The translations under genes were made by a program, and so were the position numbers. A model generated the notes under the pieces. That model had not been told where the DNA came from and did not search any database. It saw only the letters and a program-made list of their open reading frames with translations. Of a DNA stretch of 64,000 bases, positions 52,541 through 63,643 are shown one piece after another. Origin of the DNA: Semisulcospira habei. Its lineage: Eukaryota > Mollusca > Gastropoda > Semisulcospiridae. The stretch lies in contig BTPG01000006.1 of the NCBI GenBank assembly GCA_036245525.1, forward strand, positions 92,115,950 through 92,179,949, in the 5' to 3' direction. Each line of letters begins with the position of its first letter. The first letter of the stretch is position 1.

Positions 52541-54060
52541 TTAGGCACGGAAGCTTCAAATAATTGCTGATACAGAGTGATCTGATTAAAGTGTGTAAAC
52601 CTTGTGAAACGTTCCTGCTTTTCTGTACGGACCCAGTCCAGAGTAAGCAGTGCGTAGGTGAAAGATGGTGGCCTGGCTCTCCCTGTTCAGCTTGTTGATG
52701 TCATCTGCCCACAGACTGCAGCCGCCATTCTGCTGTTGCCAATCACTTTGTTGTTGTAGTGTCTCCATTCCCAGCTAGTCCAGAATGCACTGGAATCCAC
52801 TGCAGCACTATTTTGTGGACAGGGCATCCAGTCTATCTTGAAGCTTCCTGGTGAGATCAGTGGATCAAGCTGCTGCCTTTCCCTAGCTAGTGCTCTGCTG
52901 CTGTGTTGAGCACCTGCAGATCTGTACGGTAGTTGGAGCTGCTGCCACCAGCTGGTAAGGAGAGGGAGGTAGTAGTGCGGTCTGCACAACAGATGTACAC
53001 ACCACTTCCTTCATTCCGCACGGCATCTTATGTGGTATCACAGCTGCTGTGAGGGTAGCGCTTGTGCACAACCTCCAGCAAGATGGCTTTGTGCAGTGCC
53101 GCGACCTTTGGTAAAGAGTCCTGGAACATTGTTTATGTTGTCTTGAAGGCTCTTTCGAGATGTCCAGGTATCTGAAGGGAGCTGTTCACACATCTTTGGG
53201 CTTGGTTCCAGGACGTCAGTGTTAGCCCTTTGCAGGACCTTCAGTTGGCGGTTCAGATTTGGGCGGTTCAGATTTGGACATTTCTGACGGTTCTTGGTCT
53301 GCTCCTGTAGTCTCCCATGCTGTCGGTGTTTAGTAAGTTTCTTCATCGTGTGTGCTGTTCTGTATTCCAGTGGCTCCAATGTCCTCCATTTCCTAAATTG
53401 GGGTACTCCAGATGGCTCTAAGAATGTCACTGCATCATGAGAATGATCCATGTTCTGCATCTTGTCAAGCCTGGCCTTTTGGGTTTTGCAGGCAGTGTTT
53501 CATGTTGTCGATGTATCTTGGTACCGCACAACTGGTCTGACCGAGCAGGTGTTTGCTTGTGCCAGGATGCTGTAATTTGAGCCAATGTGGTCCCCACCAG
53601 TTTCTTCATCTGAGACTTTTTTTTGCAGCTCTAGCTTCCATGGCTTCAATATGAGGCCTCCACGTGAATCCAGTAATTTATTTGTTGCCAGTAAAGTTGG
53701 CCTGTCTGTCTTTGGTACTCGAAGGTCTCCAGTTTTGAGGTGACCTCTTCCGTCTGATTGAAAGAGATGGACTCAGTTTGAGTGGCCTCTTTCAGTCCAG
53801 CTGCTGACTCTATTGGCAACATCCTGGATTCTGGAGGATGCTATTTCTTTATGTTTTCTGGAGGATGCTATTTCTTTATGTTCTTCTGCGCTCCACACTG
53901 CAAAGTCATCCGCATGGAGGATGTTCGAGACGAACCTAGGTACTGTTGTACTGATGTCATTAATGTAGACCAAAAACAGCATCAGACACAACATCTCCCT
54001 GAGGTACACCTTCCCCGAGTTTGACAAGAGTGCTGAATGTGCAGACGATAGAAGTTTCAG
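52541..54060 (-). pseudogene. decayed Jockey-like reverse transcriptase inside the inverted-arm element
   Basis: Reading the minus strand from 54040, one frame gives GEGVPQGDVVS and another continues with YINDISTTVPRF and HADDFAVW, the RT catalytic Asp pair. Next comes a 30-bp direct duplication (KHKEIASSR twice), then VSSWTERGHSN and thumb-like KKLVGTTL. Further down only loosely related, stop-ridden sequence remains to about 52560. At least three frame changes and several stops are present. The sequence probably arrived as a LINE insertion between the arms. An alternative is that the arms and the RT belong to one composite element. Confidence 0.65.
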
Positions 54061-54084
54061 CGGGAGCCCCTGTTAAGCATGCCT

Positions 54085-55156
54085 TAAATAAAAAAAAATT
54101 TACAATTAAATTGATGGGTCACATTGAAATTAATGAAATGATCACAAATGTTTATGCTCAATATGCATATTTTTTGTTAAGAAAACTGGCAACAAACATA
54201 TTTAATCAGAGAAGCAATTGTTATGATCATTTTTCGTTCCTTTGCGTACAGGTAAAATGGGGGTAGGGCAGCAGATTCAGTCACTGTGGCCCCTAAATGC
54301 ATCACAGCATCATAAAATCAGGTTGGGAGTAACTGTGGTACTCTTTCCTAAACAATAAAACCTAAAAAAGACCTATCAGTTGTATACAAAATTTCTGAGG
54401 GCATCCGAAACAACGTACGTTTCCCAATTCGGCAATTTTAAATGGGAAAAAGCTATCATTCACCACGAACATACCGTAAAGGATGCCGACTTTCCTTATT
54501 TTCTTGCACTTTATGCTCACATTATTCAAACTTAATAGGTAAAGAGAGGTCAAAATAAAATGGAATAACTTAAGCAATTTTTTCTAATTAATTTTGTGTA
54601 TTTTTAAACTTGGGGGTAGGGATACAAAATCAACCACTGTGGCACTCACAGTAATCACAGCATCACATAGTCAAGTTTATAATAATTGTGACATCCTGTT
54701 TTAATGATGTAAACCTGAAAATGGACTGTCAGTGCTATAGAAAATGTTTGAAGGCATCTGACACATTATTTTTGTCTTTTTTTGCGATTTCGCGGAAATG
54801 GTCGTTTTATGGGTGAACAAATACCTTCACTGTGAGCCAGAGATTCAATATTTTTTCATTCTGTTTTTTGCAGAGGATGCAGAAGGTGTGCCTTGACATA
54901 ATATTGCCTGATTTGGATTTCTGGAATTAATTCTGATTTATTTAGAGGAAAATGTTTCTCAACCTCATTTTAGCACCTGCGAAGAGCGTGAATGGGGGTA
55001 CCTTTGTGCCATCGGCTATATCTCTGGTGTGTTCCTAAGGATTTTCGGGGAACATGGCTTAAACATCTCAGGACATACTAAGGAACACTTTGAAACCCAT
55101 CTTATTGAGTACTGGGGGGGGGGGGTGCACGGTAGACCTTCCTAGCTTATGGACTA
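54085..55156. repeat. right inverted arm
   Basis: The reverse complement of the left arm, for example GCAGAGGATGCAGAAGG and CCTAAGGATTTTCGGGGAAC. The G tract near 55117 answers the C tract near 50692. Confidence 0.85.
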
Positions 55157-55353
55157 ACATCAGTGGGACTGGTGAGTCGCTCACCTCTGCCAGGCTCATG
55201 GGATGGAGTTGGGCCTTTTCATTCGCATAATTTCCACCCAGCGTCTTTACAAATAGTGCCTTCGCACCTACACATAACTCGCTAAAGCAAATAAATATAG
55301 AATCATTCATACCATTGGACACATGACTGAGCGACAATGAAACGAATATAGGC

Positions 55354-55356
<3 letters not shown>

Positions 55357-55450
<94 letters not shown>

Positions 55451-55504
55451 AGGTCAACATGTACCTCATCAGTTGTCCTTGAAAAATAAAGTTACGTTTC
55501 ATTA

Positions 55505-55581
<77 letters not shown>

Positions 55582-55635
55582 AGGTCAACATGTACCTCAT
55601 CAGTTGTCCTTGAAAAATAAAGTTACGTTTCATTA

Positions 55636-55716
<81 letters not shown>
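55357..55716. repeat. composite CT satellite with a repeated 58-bp spacer
   Basis: Three (CT)n blocks (55357-55448, 55508-55580, 55639-55716) are separated by two near-identical spacers. Each spacer has AAGGTCAACATGTACCTCAT, TCAGTTGTCCTTGAAAAATA and AAGTTACGTTTCATTACAT. The spacer ends in AATAAAGTTACGTTTCAT, like a LINE 3' end followed by CT repeats. Confidence 0.93.
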
Positions 55717-55719
<3 letters not shown>

Positions 55720-55925
55720 ACATTTTTTAGTACAGAACAGAGCACTTGTTTAGCGACCCCAAAGAACCAGTCAATGTTCTAAATCTCCCCCCAAGTTGAT
55801 CGTTTAGCAAATGTGATGGGGTGCGGCAATTTCTGGGTTAGAACTTAAACATTGTGTGCACATAAAGCAAATAAAATACGTTACTCTACTCCATGTGCAG
55901 TGACAATTTCACCTGGACACTGCAG
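55717..55925. other. no gene; unassigned
   Basis: Nothing recognisable is seen. Confidence 0.3.
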
Positions 55926-56193
55926 AGAAAAACTGAGGACCATACAACTACAAGAGGTATAGATCCTCATGAGCCCCCGCAGTTGAGGGGTTCATGAGGA
56001 TCTATGCCTGTTGCTGAATCCTCTTCATGTCCATTCTCTCTTTTTTTCTTTTTTTTTCTTTTTTTTTTTTCTTTTGTATTTAAGGGGGGGGGGGGTTGAC
56101 ACCATTTTTTGACGACTTTGACCTACTTTTGATGTTGAACTGGCAATGATTTCAAAAACACAACCTGCGTCCATTTGCAGCTTAAAGGGTTAA
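55926..56193. mobile_element. family B MITE with T-rich insertion, left end lost
   Basis: The hairpin ACTACAAGAGGTATAGATCC pairs with GGATCTATGCCTGTTG around CCCCCGCAGTTGAGGGG. A CTTTTTTTTTC-type tract and a G tract (56038-56094) interrupt the tail, which ends CTTAAAGGGTTAA. Confidence 0.75.
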
Positions 56194-57055
56194 GTAAACC
56201 AAGGGAGTCGTAGTCCTATCTTTCAACGCACAGTTCACGAGTGTTGGCTAAAAGCGTTGGTATTTAGGCCGAACGTGGTTACCTACCGTTGTTCAAACAT
56301 GCTGTACAACAGCCCACACTAAAACTGAATCCATTAACTGACTGAGGTGGGAGGAGGTAAAAAACGCCAGCAGAGAGGCTGAATCAGCCGTAGCCTGCCG
56401 TGTTCGCTTCGAAATAACTGTTCCATTTTCTCTGCTTACTAAACGACAAATGACCGGTGGTAATAAACTAACCCGGCTTTCAGTCATATGACCCCGATAG
56501 TCAATATACAGTTTTTTGTCTTTTTTTTCTTTTTTTTTTTTTTTTTTTTTTTTTGGATGGGGGGTAATAAGACTTGTTCATAAATTATTTATAGAAAACG
56601 TTTGAAATATAATTACAATAACAATGACCATATCATATGAAAATAAACAAATATCTTATAGTGAGGTAAACTTTGACCTGATGGAATTCCCGCCAAGTCT
56701 GCTGAAGCCTTCTTTGTACGCTTCGAAATAACCGTGTCATTTCTCCGCTTCAGCGGAGAAATGGCACGGTTATTTCGAAGCGTACAAAGTAGGTAAGCTA
56801 GAAAACCCTCTCGCATTCTGGCCAATCACTGGAGTCACGTGTTTCAAAGTTTTACAGACCTAGCCCTTAGACAGGTTTGCAGAGAGACTACATCAGATGC
56901 CTACAGAACGGATTTTCTTCCGTTTTCACAACGGCAATCAGCCAGTCATTCATATCTTTAACTGAGAAGCCAGTACGCAGTTTTGGGGCGAACTATGCTT
57001 GAGCAGATTTCGCCTGGGATCTTTCCTGCACAGATACAACTAACTTTGTGCCACA
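56194..57055. other. no gene; family O hairpins
   Basis: A worn O half-arm (CGCTTCGAAATAACTGTTCC) is at 56404-56440, a T tract at 56520-56554, and a good O hairpin at 56712-56790. No coding sequence is recognised. Confidence 0.4.
56712..56790. mobile_element. family O palindrome
   Basis: TTTGTACGCTTCGAAATAAC pairs with GTTATTTCGAAGCGTACAAA, and CATTTCTCCGCT with AGCGGAGAAATG, making a nearly perfect inverted repeat of about 78 bp. Confidence 0.82.
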
Positions 57056-57394
57056 TTTTACAGTACCTTTAGGCATAAATCTGAAGACACATTTCAGCAC
57101 CAGTTGTGTTTGTTATGGCTTGTCGACATACCTAATGAACTTTAACAGCAGCTTGGACACGCAGCAAAAGCATACGCGTAATAGCACTTCTTTATTCTGC
57201 CGTTAGCGTGTCAGTGAGTCTATTTTAGATGTTTCTCGCACTGATAGCGTTGTATTTCTAGAACGGAATGGAGTCATCGTCAGGTTACTCGATATAAAGA
57301 CGACGTGTGCTAATTGTCCTGTGTCTAAAGGAACCATAGCTAGGCCCGTATGTAGCGTTTCGTAATCATCTGTTACAGAAGTTTATCTTTAACT

Positions 57395-57725
57395 TTAACA
57401 TCACCGAAATCCCCAAATTTTGCTGTTGCCCTCTGAAGACTGCATTGCAGTGCAGGACACAGAACGACCATGATAGTTAATAATAATAATAATAATAAGC
57501 GCATTAAATAGGCGCTTTATCCCAATTGAAAATCGGCTCAAAGCGCCGCCGCGAACTGAACCCAACAAGCACGCTCACGTGAATCACGCGCATTCACTCA
57601 CACACAGTACATAAACACAGAACATTCACGTGGCCCATAGGCGCCAAGCTATTCTGGCATCACCCTTGAACTATCATGGTCGATCTTTATCTTGCTGTGG
57701 TGCGTCTGGGGTAGAATGAGTTTAA
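57395..57725. mobile_element. family A MITE with a SINE piece in place of one hairpin arm
   Basis: It lies between TTAA at 57395 and at 57722. The left strip CTCTGAAGACTGCATTGCAG and the right arm GGCGCCAAGCTATTCTGGCA to GGGGTAGAATGAGTTTAA are family A. From GATAGT (57478) to GGCCC (57635) the left hairpin arm is replaced by SINE sequence. Confidence 0.82.
57479..57632 (-). mobile_element. SINE fragment, reverse orientation
   Basis: An ATA repeat tail, then GCGCATTAAATAGGCGC, CAACAAGCACGCTCACGTGA and ACATAAACACAGAACATTCA, is the reverse complement of the 3' part of the SINE at 30950-31143. The tRNA head is missing. Confidence 0.75.
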
Positions 57726-57774
57726 CAGTTACTGACGGCGGTAGTGGGGCTTTAAAACACAAAAATAATTTGTT

Positions 57775-57868
57775 TTAACACTTTGCGTGTCGGCAGGTTT
57801 TTTTTTTGTCGCGATGATTCCGGTTTTTAAAAAAAAAAAAAACCTGCCGACACGCAAAAAGGGGTTAT
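57775..57868. mobile_element. family D palindrome with A/T-rich arms
   Basis: TTAACACTTTGCGTGTCGGC pairs with GCCGACACGCAAAAAGGGG. The centre has GTCGCGATGATTCC followed by a T run and an A run that pair with one another. Confidence 0.78.
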
Positions 57869-58055
57869 GTTAGGACATGTGCGTAGGCGAACGCCTGACA
57901 ATAATAAAATTACTGAATGCAAAGCCAATAACGGAAAGAAGGTTGGGGAGGGAGGGGGAGGGAAGGGGGCGGGGGCTGAACTGCCATTGGAAAACCATCC
58001 TTTGCATTACAAAGTCTTCTTTCTACAAGATATAAAGGTAGGGAGACGCCCGGTT
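57869..58055. other. unassigned spacer
   Basis: A G-rich patch (57940-57975); otherwise nothing recognisable. Confidence 0.3.
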
Positions 58056-58126
58056 TATGTCCCCAATGCGCAAAAGGCCATCGGGCCGACGTCGGCCTGT
58101 GTGCCTTTTGCGTATTGGGGCGTCGG
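58056..58126. mobile_element. family G palindrome
   Basis: CCCAATGCGCAAAAGGCC pairs with TGCCTTTTGCGTATTGGGG around ATCGGGCCGACGTCGGCC. The outer GACGCCCGG and CGTCGGGCGTC flanks also pair. Confidence 0.8.
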
Positions 58127-58523
<397 letters not shown>

Positions 58524-58530
58524 GTTGTAG

Positions 58531-58883
58531 GTTGTACATTGCTTAACGTCCCGACAGCAATAAGACTTTCTCAGGACGTGCCTGCACTGCTTGTGAAAAA
58601 AACCCCAAAAAAAACAGAATATTGAATGTATGTCGCCAGCCGGTTTAATACGCTAAATAAACCTATGACCGTTTACCTACACACATTCAATATCAAGAGC
58701 TACTGGCCGCGCAGCACAGACAGTAGGGAGAGTTGAAAAAAGGAAAATACAGGTGAATGGACCAAGGGTAGATAGAAACACATGCCCCAGAGTAGAGGGG
58801 AAAACCCACCCTGTGGAGCTGACCAGGGTGACCCTGGGAACTAAAAAATAGTTAACCCCACCCAAGTCCCCCAGGGCAGACCC

Positions 58884-58884
<1 letters not shown>
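58531..58884. repeat. dispersed repeat K, copy 3
   Basis: GTTGTACATTGCTTAACGTC to CCCAGGGCAGACCC, matching copy 1 over its full length. A GT run lies on each side. Confidence 0.78.
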
Positions 58885-58915
<31 letters not shown>

Positions 58916-58930
58916 CGCGCGCGCGCGTGT

Positions 58931-59004
<74 letters not shown>

Positions 59005-59022
59005 GTGTGTGTGTGTGTGTGT
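58884..59022. repeat. (GT)n microsatellite
   Basis: GT units with a GCGCGC block near 58915-58927. It lies between repeat K and the 3' end of the RTE element. Confidence 0.97.
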
Positions 59023-62000
59023 AATACTTCATTCATTCAGTCCTCTCTGCGCCGTCTGGTGCTTGAGGCGACGGCAAGGGAGCGCCACTTTTGTCTGTCA
59101 GCTGCTATTTTGGGTGCTGTTTGCAGAGTAAGGCCTCTGTTCTTGAGCTCTCGCTCCACGGTTCGGCGCCACGTCTCCTTTGGTCGCCCACGGTTTCTCT
59201 TCCCCTGTGGTGTCCATCTCAGTGCCACCCTTGGTAATGAGTCAGGTGACATTCTGCAAACGTGGCCTAGCCATCTCCATCTCCGTGTGGCGATGGTTTC
59301 AGCGATGCTGTCTGCGCCTGCTCTCTTCCGTAGTTCCTCGTTTGTAATCATGTTTGGCCAGAAGACCTTCATGATCCGTCGCAGGCACTTGTTCTGGAAG
59401 ACATCCAGCTTGCGTTCCGTAGCGGTAGTGGATTTCCAGCATTCTGACCCATATAGAAGGACACTCAGCACGTTGCTCTTAAAAATACGGAGCTTGGTGT
59501 GGATGCTCAGGCTTGTGGTCCTCCAGATGGGTTTCAGCATTGCGAAGGCTTGGTTGGCTTTGCTGATTCTTGTGGTGATCTCCCTTGTGCAGTCTCCATC
59601 TGTGGTAACCTTGCTGCCCAGGTACGTGAACTCGTCCACCTCTTGCAGAGGTTGGTCATTGATGGTGATTGGGTCGCCCACTATGGTGTTCTTCCTCATG
59701 ACTTGAGTCTTCCTAATGTTGACCCCGAGACCTATGGAGCTTGCTGACTGTGTCAACTGTTGTGTCTTCTGTTGCATGTCCTGGTTTCTGCTTGCCAGCA
59801 GCCCGATATCATCGGCGTAGTCGAGGTCATCCAGCATTGAGGTCAGCGTCCACTGAATTCCCTGCCTCCTTCCCTCTGTGGTGCGGCGCATGATCCAATC
59901 AATTGCCATTGAGAATAGGATTGGCGAAAGAATACATCCTTGTTTCACTCCGGTTTCCACCTTAAACGGTTCGGTGAGCTGGTTGTTGTGGACGACTCTG
60001 CACTCAAAATTCTTGTACAGGGACCTGATGACGTTGACAAGTTTCTGGGGGATTCCATAGTATCGCAGGATTTTCCAAAGGGAGTCTCGATGCAGACTGT
60101 CGAAGGCCTTCTCAAAGTCTACAAAGACCACATAGAGGGATCCATTCCATTCGTTAGACTGCTCAAGGATCTGTCTCAGTACGAAAATATGGTCAATGCA
60201 GGACTTGCCTTTCCTAAAACCTGCCTGCTCCCGGCGAAGGATGCCATTCACTGCTGTCGTAATGCGTTCAAGGAGAATGCGGCTGAAGATCTTGCTGGTG
60301 AGGGATAGTAAGGTGATGCCTCGCCAGTTGTTACAGTTCCCCAGGTCTCCTTTCTTCGGAAGTTTGACGATGGTGCCGGTCTTCCAATCGCTCGGCGCTT
60401 CCTCAGTGTCCCAGATCTTTTGAAAAATCTGACAAAGAAGCTGCGGCGTTACCGTATCTTCTACTTTCAGCATCTCGGGGCACACTCCGTCATCGCCAGG
60501 TGCCTTCCCGTTCTTCAGCTTTTGAATGGCCTGCTTGACTTCCGCAATAGTAATGTTGCCGAGGTTAATGTCCAGGTCCTCCTCCGCTTCAGGAATGTCA
60601 GTGAGGGTTGGTGGGTCTGAGCGGTTCAGGATGGACTCGAAGTGTTGCTTCCATCTCTTCAGCTTCTCTTCCTCTACTGTGACATGAGTTCCATCTTCAG
60701 ATCTCACTGGAAGGTCGTGGTGTTGCCCGTAATCGCCCTTCAGCTTCTTGGTGTTCTGGTACACTGTCTTCATGTCTCTCTGTTTTGCAGCTGCCTCCGC
60801 TTCTTCTGCCAGCCTTTCTGTGTACATTCTCTTGTCTCTTCTCGCTGATGTCTTCACCGCTTGATCTTTCTCTCTGTATTCTCTTGATATTCTTTCCTTC
60901 AGTCTTGGTGATTTGGTATCCAAAAGTTTCTTCTTGATCTGTCTTCTCTCTTCTATGCGAGCCCACGTGTCTTCCGAGATCCACTCTGTCTTCCTGCTCT
61001 TTCTGTATCCTAAAACTTCCCCTCCTGTTTCCTTCATGGCTCTGTTGAAATCTTCAATAGTCAGCGCTGTCTCATCTTCCAAAACACTAAATCTATTCCT
61101 GAGGGCCAACCTAAACTCTTCTTTCACTTTTGGGTCTTTCAACTTGGCCACGTCGTAGCGCCGATTTCTGGTGTCTCCTATCTTTACTTTCCTAAGCTTC
61201 AATGTCACCTTCCCCACCAGAAGACTATGGTCGCTGCCAATGTCAGCATGTCGCATCACTCGCACATCCTGCAGAGAGTGCCTCCAGCGACCATTAATGA
61301 TGATGTGGTCGATCTGGTTCTGGGTCTTGCCGTCTGGTGATTTCCATGTGAGTTTGTGGATCTCCCTATGCGCAAACAGGGTCCCTCCTATGACCAAGTC
61401 ATTCTCCTCACAGAAATTGACCAGCCTCTCCCCGTTGTCGTTGATCACACCCGCTCCATGTCGTCCCATGGTCCTCTTTCTGTCTTCATTGTCGCAGCCG
61501 ACCTTAGCGTTGAAGTCACCGATCAGCATCAGCACGTCATGTCGAGGGATGTCTTCCAAAACAGCTTGGAGGGCGTCGTAGAATGCATCCTTATCCTCTT
61601 CTTCCGCGTCGTCTATCGGTGCGTAGCCCACAACAATAGACAGCTTTGCGTATTTGGAATTCATCCTGACGTACAGCAGGCGCTCGTTCACAGGTTTCCA
61701 CTGTAGAACGGTGTTGGCCTTGCTCTTATTGATGATGACAGCAACTCCTTCTCGGTGTTCGTTGTCTGTTCTTCCAGACCAGATGATGACTTCTCCGGAG
61801 CTCAACCTCTGTCTGCCAGCACCAGTCCATCTTGCTTCTGTTACTCCCATGAGGGTTAGTTTGTGGCGGTTCAGTTCACTTACTGCTTGCGCCAGCTTTC
61901 CAGTCTGGTAGAGCGTTCGCACGTTCCAGCATCCAATTCTGATCCATCGTTTTGGCGTCAGGAGTTCCGCTATCGGGGTGGAGACGTCCTTGCGGCTTTG

Positions 62001-62194
62001 GTCCCCATCCGTCATAAGTCCAGTTTCCTGGTCTGCTTCGCTCCCAGCGTCGGTTGTCGCTTTTTCCCTTGTTGTCGTTTCCGTAGCAAGTTTCTTTTTA
62101 CAGGGTGGAGTCGCTAGCCCCACGCCTAACCCTCCTCCTTTATCCTGACTTGGGACAGGCAGTTAAGCCCCCAAAGGGGCCTCCCTGGTGGAGT
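59023..62194 (-). mobile_element. RTE-type LINE, full length or nearly so
   Basis: A single-ORF LINE with a very short 3' UTR. After the stop comes ATGAATGAAGTATTAC and then a CA run, a simple tail of the RTE kind. The 5' leader is short (to about 62194) and includes GGAGGAGGGTTAGGCGTGG. The absence of frame breaks suggests a young, possibly mobile copy. Confidence 0.88.
59037..62123 (-). CDS. RTE-clade endonuclease/reverse transcriptase, intact
   Basis: The 1028-residue ORF makes the one protein an RTE element needs: it nicks target DNA and copies the element RNA at the nick. The endonuclease shows GCWNVRTL (64-71), VTEARW (94-99, catalytic Glu), GDFNAKVG (202-209, Asp and Asn), QIDHI (270-274) and GSDHSLL (296-302). 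A basic, Glu/Lys-rich linker spans about 380-460. The RT has KAPGDDG (540-546), NNWRGITLL (598-606), [10 protein letters not shown] (633-642), FVDFEKAFD (667-675, motif A), [10 protein letters not shown] (725-734) and YADD (769-772, catalytic Asp pair). The thumb follows with YLGSKV. The C-terminal region has [10 protein letters not shown] and GRPKETWRR. All catalytic residues are present. The first ATG is used; the leader upstream is untranslated. Length and layout are normal for RTE. Confidence 0.93.
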   Translation of the reverse strand: MGLATPPCKKKLATETTTREKATTDAGSEADQETGLMTDGDQSRKDVSTPIAELLTPKRWIRIGCWNVRTLYQTGKLAQAVSELNRHKLTLMGVTEARWTGAGRQRLSSGEVIIWSGRTDNEHREGVAVIINKSKANTVLQWKPVNERLLYVRMNSKYAKLSIVVGYAPIDDAEEEDKDAFYDALQAVLEDIPRHDVLMLIGDFNAKVGCDNEDRKRTMGRHGAGVINDNGERLVNFCEENDLVIGGTLFAHREIHKLTWKSPDGKTQNQIDHIIINGRWRHSLQDVRVMRHADIGSDHSLLVGKVTLKLRKVKIGDTRNRRYDVAKLKDPKVKEEFRLALRNRFSVLEDETALTIEDFNRAMKETGGEVLGYRKSRKTEWISEDTWARIEERRQIKKKLLDTKSPRLKERISREYREKDQAVKTSARRDKRMYTERLAEEAEAAAKQRDMKTVYQNTKKLKGDYGQHHDLPVRSEDGTHVTVEEEKLKRWKQHFESILNRSDPPTLTDIPEAEEDLDINLGNITIAEVKQAIQKLKNGKAPGDDGVCPEMLKVEDTVTPQLLCQIFQKIWDTEEAPSDWKTGTIVKLPKKGDLGNCNNWRGITLLSLTSKIFSRILLERITTAVNGILRREQAGFRKGKSCIDHIFVLRQILEQSNEWNGSLYVVFVDFEKAFDSLHRDSLWKILRYYGIPQKLVNVIRSLYKNFECRVVHNNQLTEPFKVETGVKQGCILSPILFSMAIDWIMRRTTEGRRQGIQWTLTSMLDDLDYADDIGLLASRNQDMQQKTQQLTQSASSIGLGVNIRKTQVMRKNTIVGDPITINDQPLQEVDEFTYLGSKVTTDGDCTREITTRISKANQAFAMLKPIWRTTSLSIHTKLRIFKSNVLSVLLYGSECWKSTTATERKLDVFQNKCLRRIMKVFWPNMITNEELRKRAGADSIAETIATRRWRWLGHVCRMSPDSLPRVALRWTPQGKRNRGRPKETWRRTVERELKNRGLTLQTAPKIAADRQKWRSLAVASSTRRRRED

Positions 62195-62259
62195 TGTGTG
62201 TAATACTGTTTTCTTTTATTTGTCTTGCTACCTTTCCTAGTGCTATACTTAAAATGTCA

Positions 62260-62468
62260 TTAACCCTTTTAGCTCCAAGGTTCCATTTCTCAAATTTTGG
62301 AGGTGTTGCCTAACGACTATGTACCAGTTGCGGGAGATTGATTGACCATAATAGGGTAGAGCTTAGATTAGCTTGGCGCCTGAAGGCGCCAAGCTAATCT
62401 GGCACTACTCTTGAATTGTCATGGTCAATCAATCTCCTGCTGTAGGGACTCGGGGCTAAATGGGTTAA
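62260..62468. mobile_element. family A MITE, GGGGCTAAA end type
   Basis: The ends are TTAACCCTTTTAGCTCC and GGGGCTAAATGGGTTAA. The hairpin GATTAGCTTGGCGCC pairs with GGCGCCAAGCTAATC, and shoulders GATTGATTGACCATAA and TCATGGTCAATCAATC pair. The left strip GGAGGTGTTGCCTAACGACT matches 38898 and 39345. Confidence 0.88.
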
Positions 62469-62572
62469 GGACAGACATGGAAAAAAAGGCTTGCGTGCCT
62501 ACTGTCTCTATCCTTAAAAAAATAAAGTTTTAGTTACCCGCCCCCCCCCTCCCCTCTTTTTCTCTTTTTTTT

Positions 62573-62603
<31 letters not shown>

Positions 62604-62849
62604 GTGTGTGTGTCTCTCTCTCTCTCTCTCTTAATTTATTAATACAGTTGTCATTTCTACACGCACCGATACAATAAGATGCATAAGTGTGTTCTTGTTT
62701 GTTTATTTTGGAAAAGGAGTTTTAATATTAATAAATTGTTGTAAGTGCCCTTTCTAAGCGTCTTTCTTTCGTCCTTGGGTTATTCTCTTTACACGCTTGG
62801 CAGTCACCTCTTTGGTCTGGATTTTGTGTTCACACCTGTATACCGCTTT
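62469..62849. other. no gene; CT/GT microsatellite patch
   Basis: AATAAAGTTTTAG at about 62520 followed by C and CT tracts (62540-62632) resembles the LINE-tail-plus-CT pattern at 55500. The rest is unassigned. Confidence 0.45.
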
Positions 62850-63050
62850 TTAACCCATTAAACCCCACGGCCGCATCTTGCTTGGCGGTGTCGCCTATCG
62901 ACTATGTACGGACATGAATCAAGCCTGATAATTCAAGGGTAGTGCCAGATTAGCTTGGCGCCATCAGGCGCCAAGCCAATCTGGCGCTACCCTTGAAATA
63001 TCATGGTTGACTCAACTCCTGCTGGAGTGCGTCAGGGTTAAATGGGTTAA
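62850..63050. mobile_element. family A MITE, AAACCCC end type
   Basis: The ends are TTAACCCATTAAACCCC and AGGGTTAAATGGGTTAA. The core AATTCAAGGGTAGTGCCAGA pairs with its complement through GGCGCCATCAGGCGCC. Confidence 0.9.
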
Positions 63051-63439
63051 AGTAAAAGTGCCTTATCAGACTGAGAGACGTGCGGCTGGACCTGTCCGTG
63101 ACCCCGGAAAGTAGGCCTACCAGTCGGGATTGTCACGCTGATTAAGAGGACGTTCACGAATACACCTACCCACACAATCAAGCCCCCCGCCTATCACCAG
63201 CAGAGATTCTCATGAGCCTCTGCAACCAGCTGCTTGACCCTTTGGCTGTCCGTACTGAGCAGAGTTGCGCGGTATTACCGGATCATGAGTGGGGAAAAAA
63301 CCGGTACGGTATACCAGTACGGGTGACGCGTATACTGGGCTATTGTTAGCAATGAACCAAAACAGACAGCAGAAAGAAGAAAGCGACGGATCAAGGGCCG
63401 CGGGTAACTATAGTGTCAGGATCAGGAGCAGGATTTTAT
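63051..63439. other. no gene; worn B fragment
   Basis: 63195-63235 has CAGAGATTCTCATGAGCCTC, a left B arm. The rest is unassigned. Confidence 0.35.
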
Positions 63440-63643
63440 TTAACTCATTCTACCCCAGACACATCAAATGATCGGCCATGATAGTTCAAGGGTGATGCCA
63501 GAATAGCTTGGCGCCTATGGGCGCCAAGCTATTCTGGCATCACCCTTGAACTATCATGGTCGATCTGTCTCCTGCACTGCAATGCAGTCTTCAGAGGACA
63601 ACGACAGAATTTGGGATTTCGGAGTTGGGGTAGAATGAGTTAA
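63440..63643. mobile_element. family A MITE, typical copy
   Basis: The ends are TTAACTCATTCTACCCC and GGGGTAGAATGAGTTAA. The hairpin is nearly perfect from CATGATAGTTCAAGGGTGAT to its complement. The left strip is shorter than in other copies. Confidence 0.92.

Larger units (their letters stand above)
50662..55156. mobile_element. 4.5-kb element with 1.08-kb inverted arms
   Basis: TAGTCCACAAGCTAGGAAGG at the left end answers CCTTCCTAGCTTATGGACTA at the right. The match then continues inward for about 1.08 kb per arm (50662-51740 against 54085-55156) with scattered differences and a C or G tract just inside each end. Each arm holds two diverged units of about 350 bp. The middle (51741-54084) carries a decayed Jockey-like RT and an unassigned left part. 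No transposase is seen. Possible target duplications are TA or ACA. Confidence 0.82.
57056..57770. repeat. dispersed repeat J, copy 3, split by an insertion
   Basis: CATTTCAGCACCAGTTGTGT, GACACGCAGC and GCGTTGTATTTCT run to 57398. The expected end (ACAGTTACTGACGGCGGTAG, GTGGGGCTTTAAAA) resumes only at 57725, after a family A element. Confidence 0.75.

Noticed and set aside
53773..54027. A short independent gene.
   Set aside because: The HADD and YINDI motifs show it is a fragment of a reverse transcriptase, with an internal 30-bp duplication.
58885..59706. A 273-codon plus-strand frame.
   Set aside because: It begins in a GT run and then lies antisense to the intact RTE protein.
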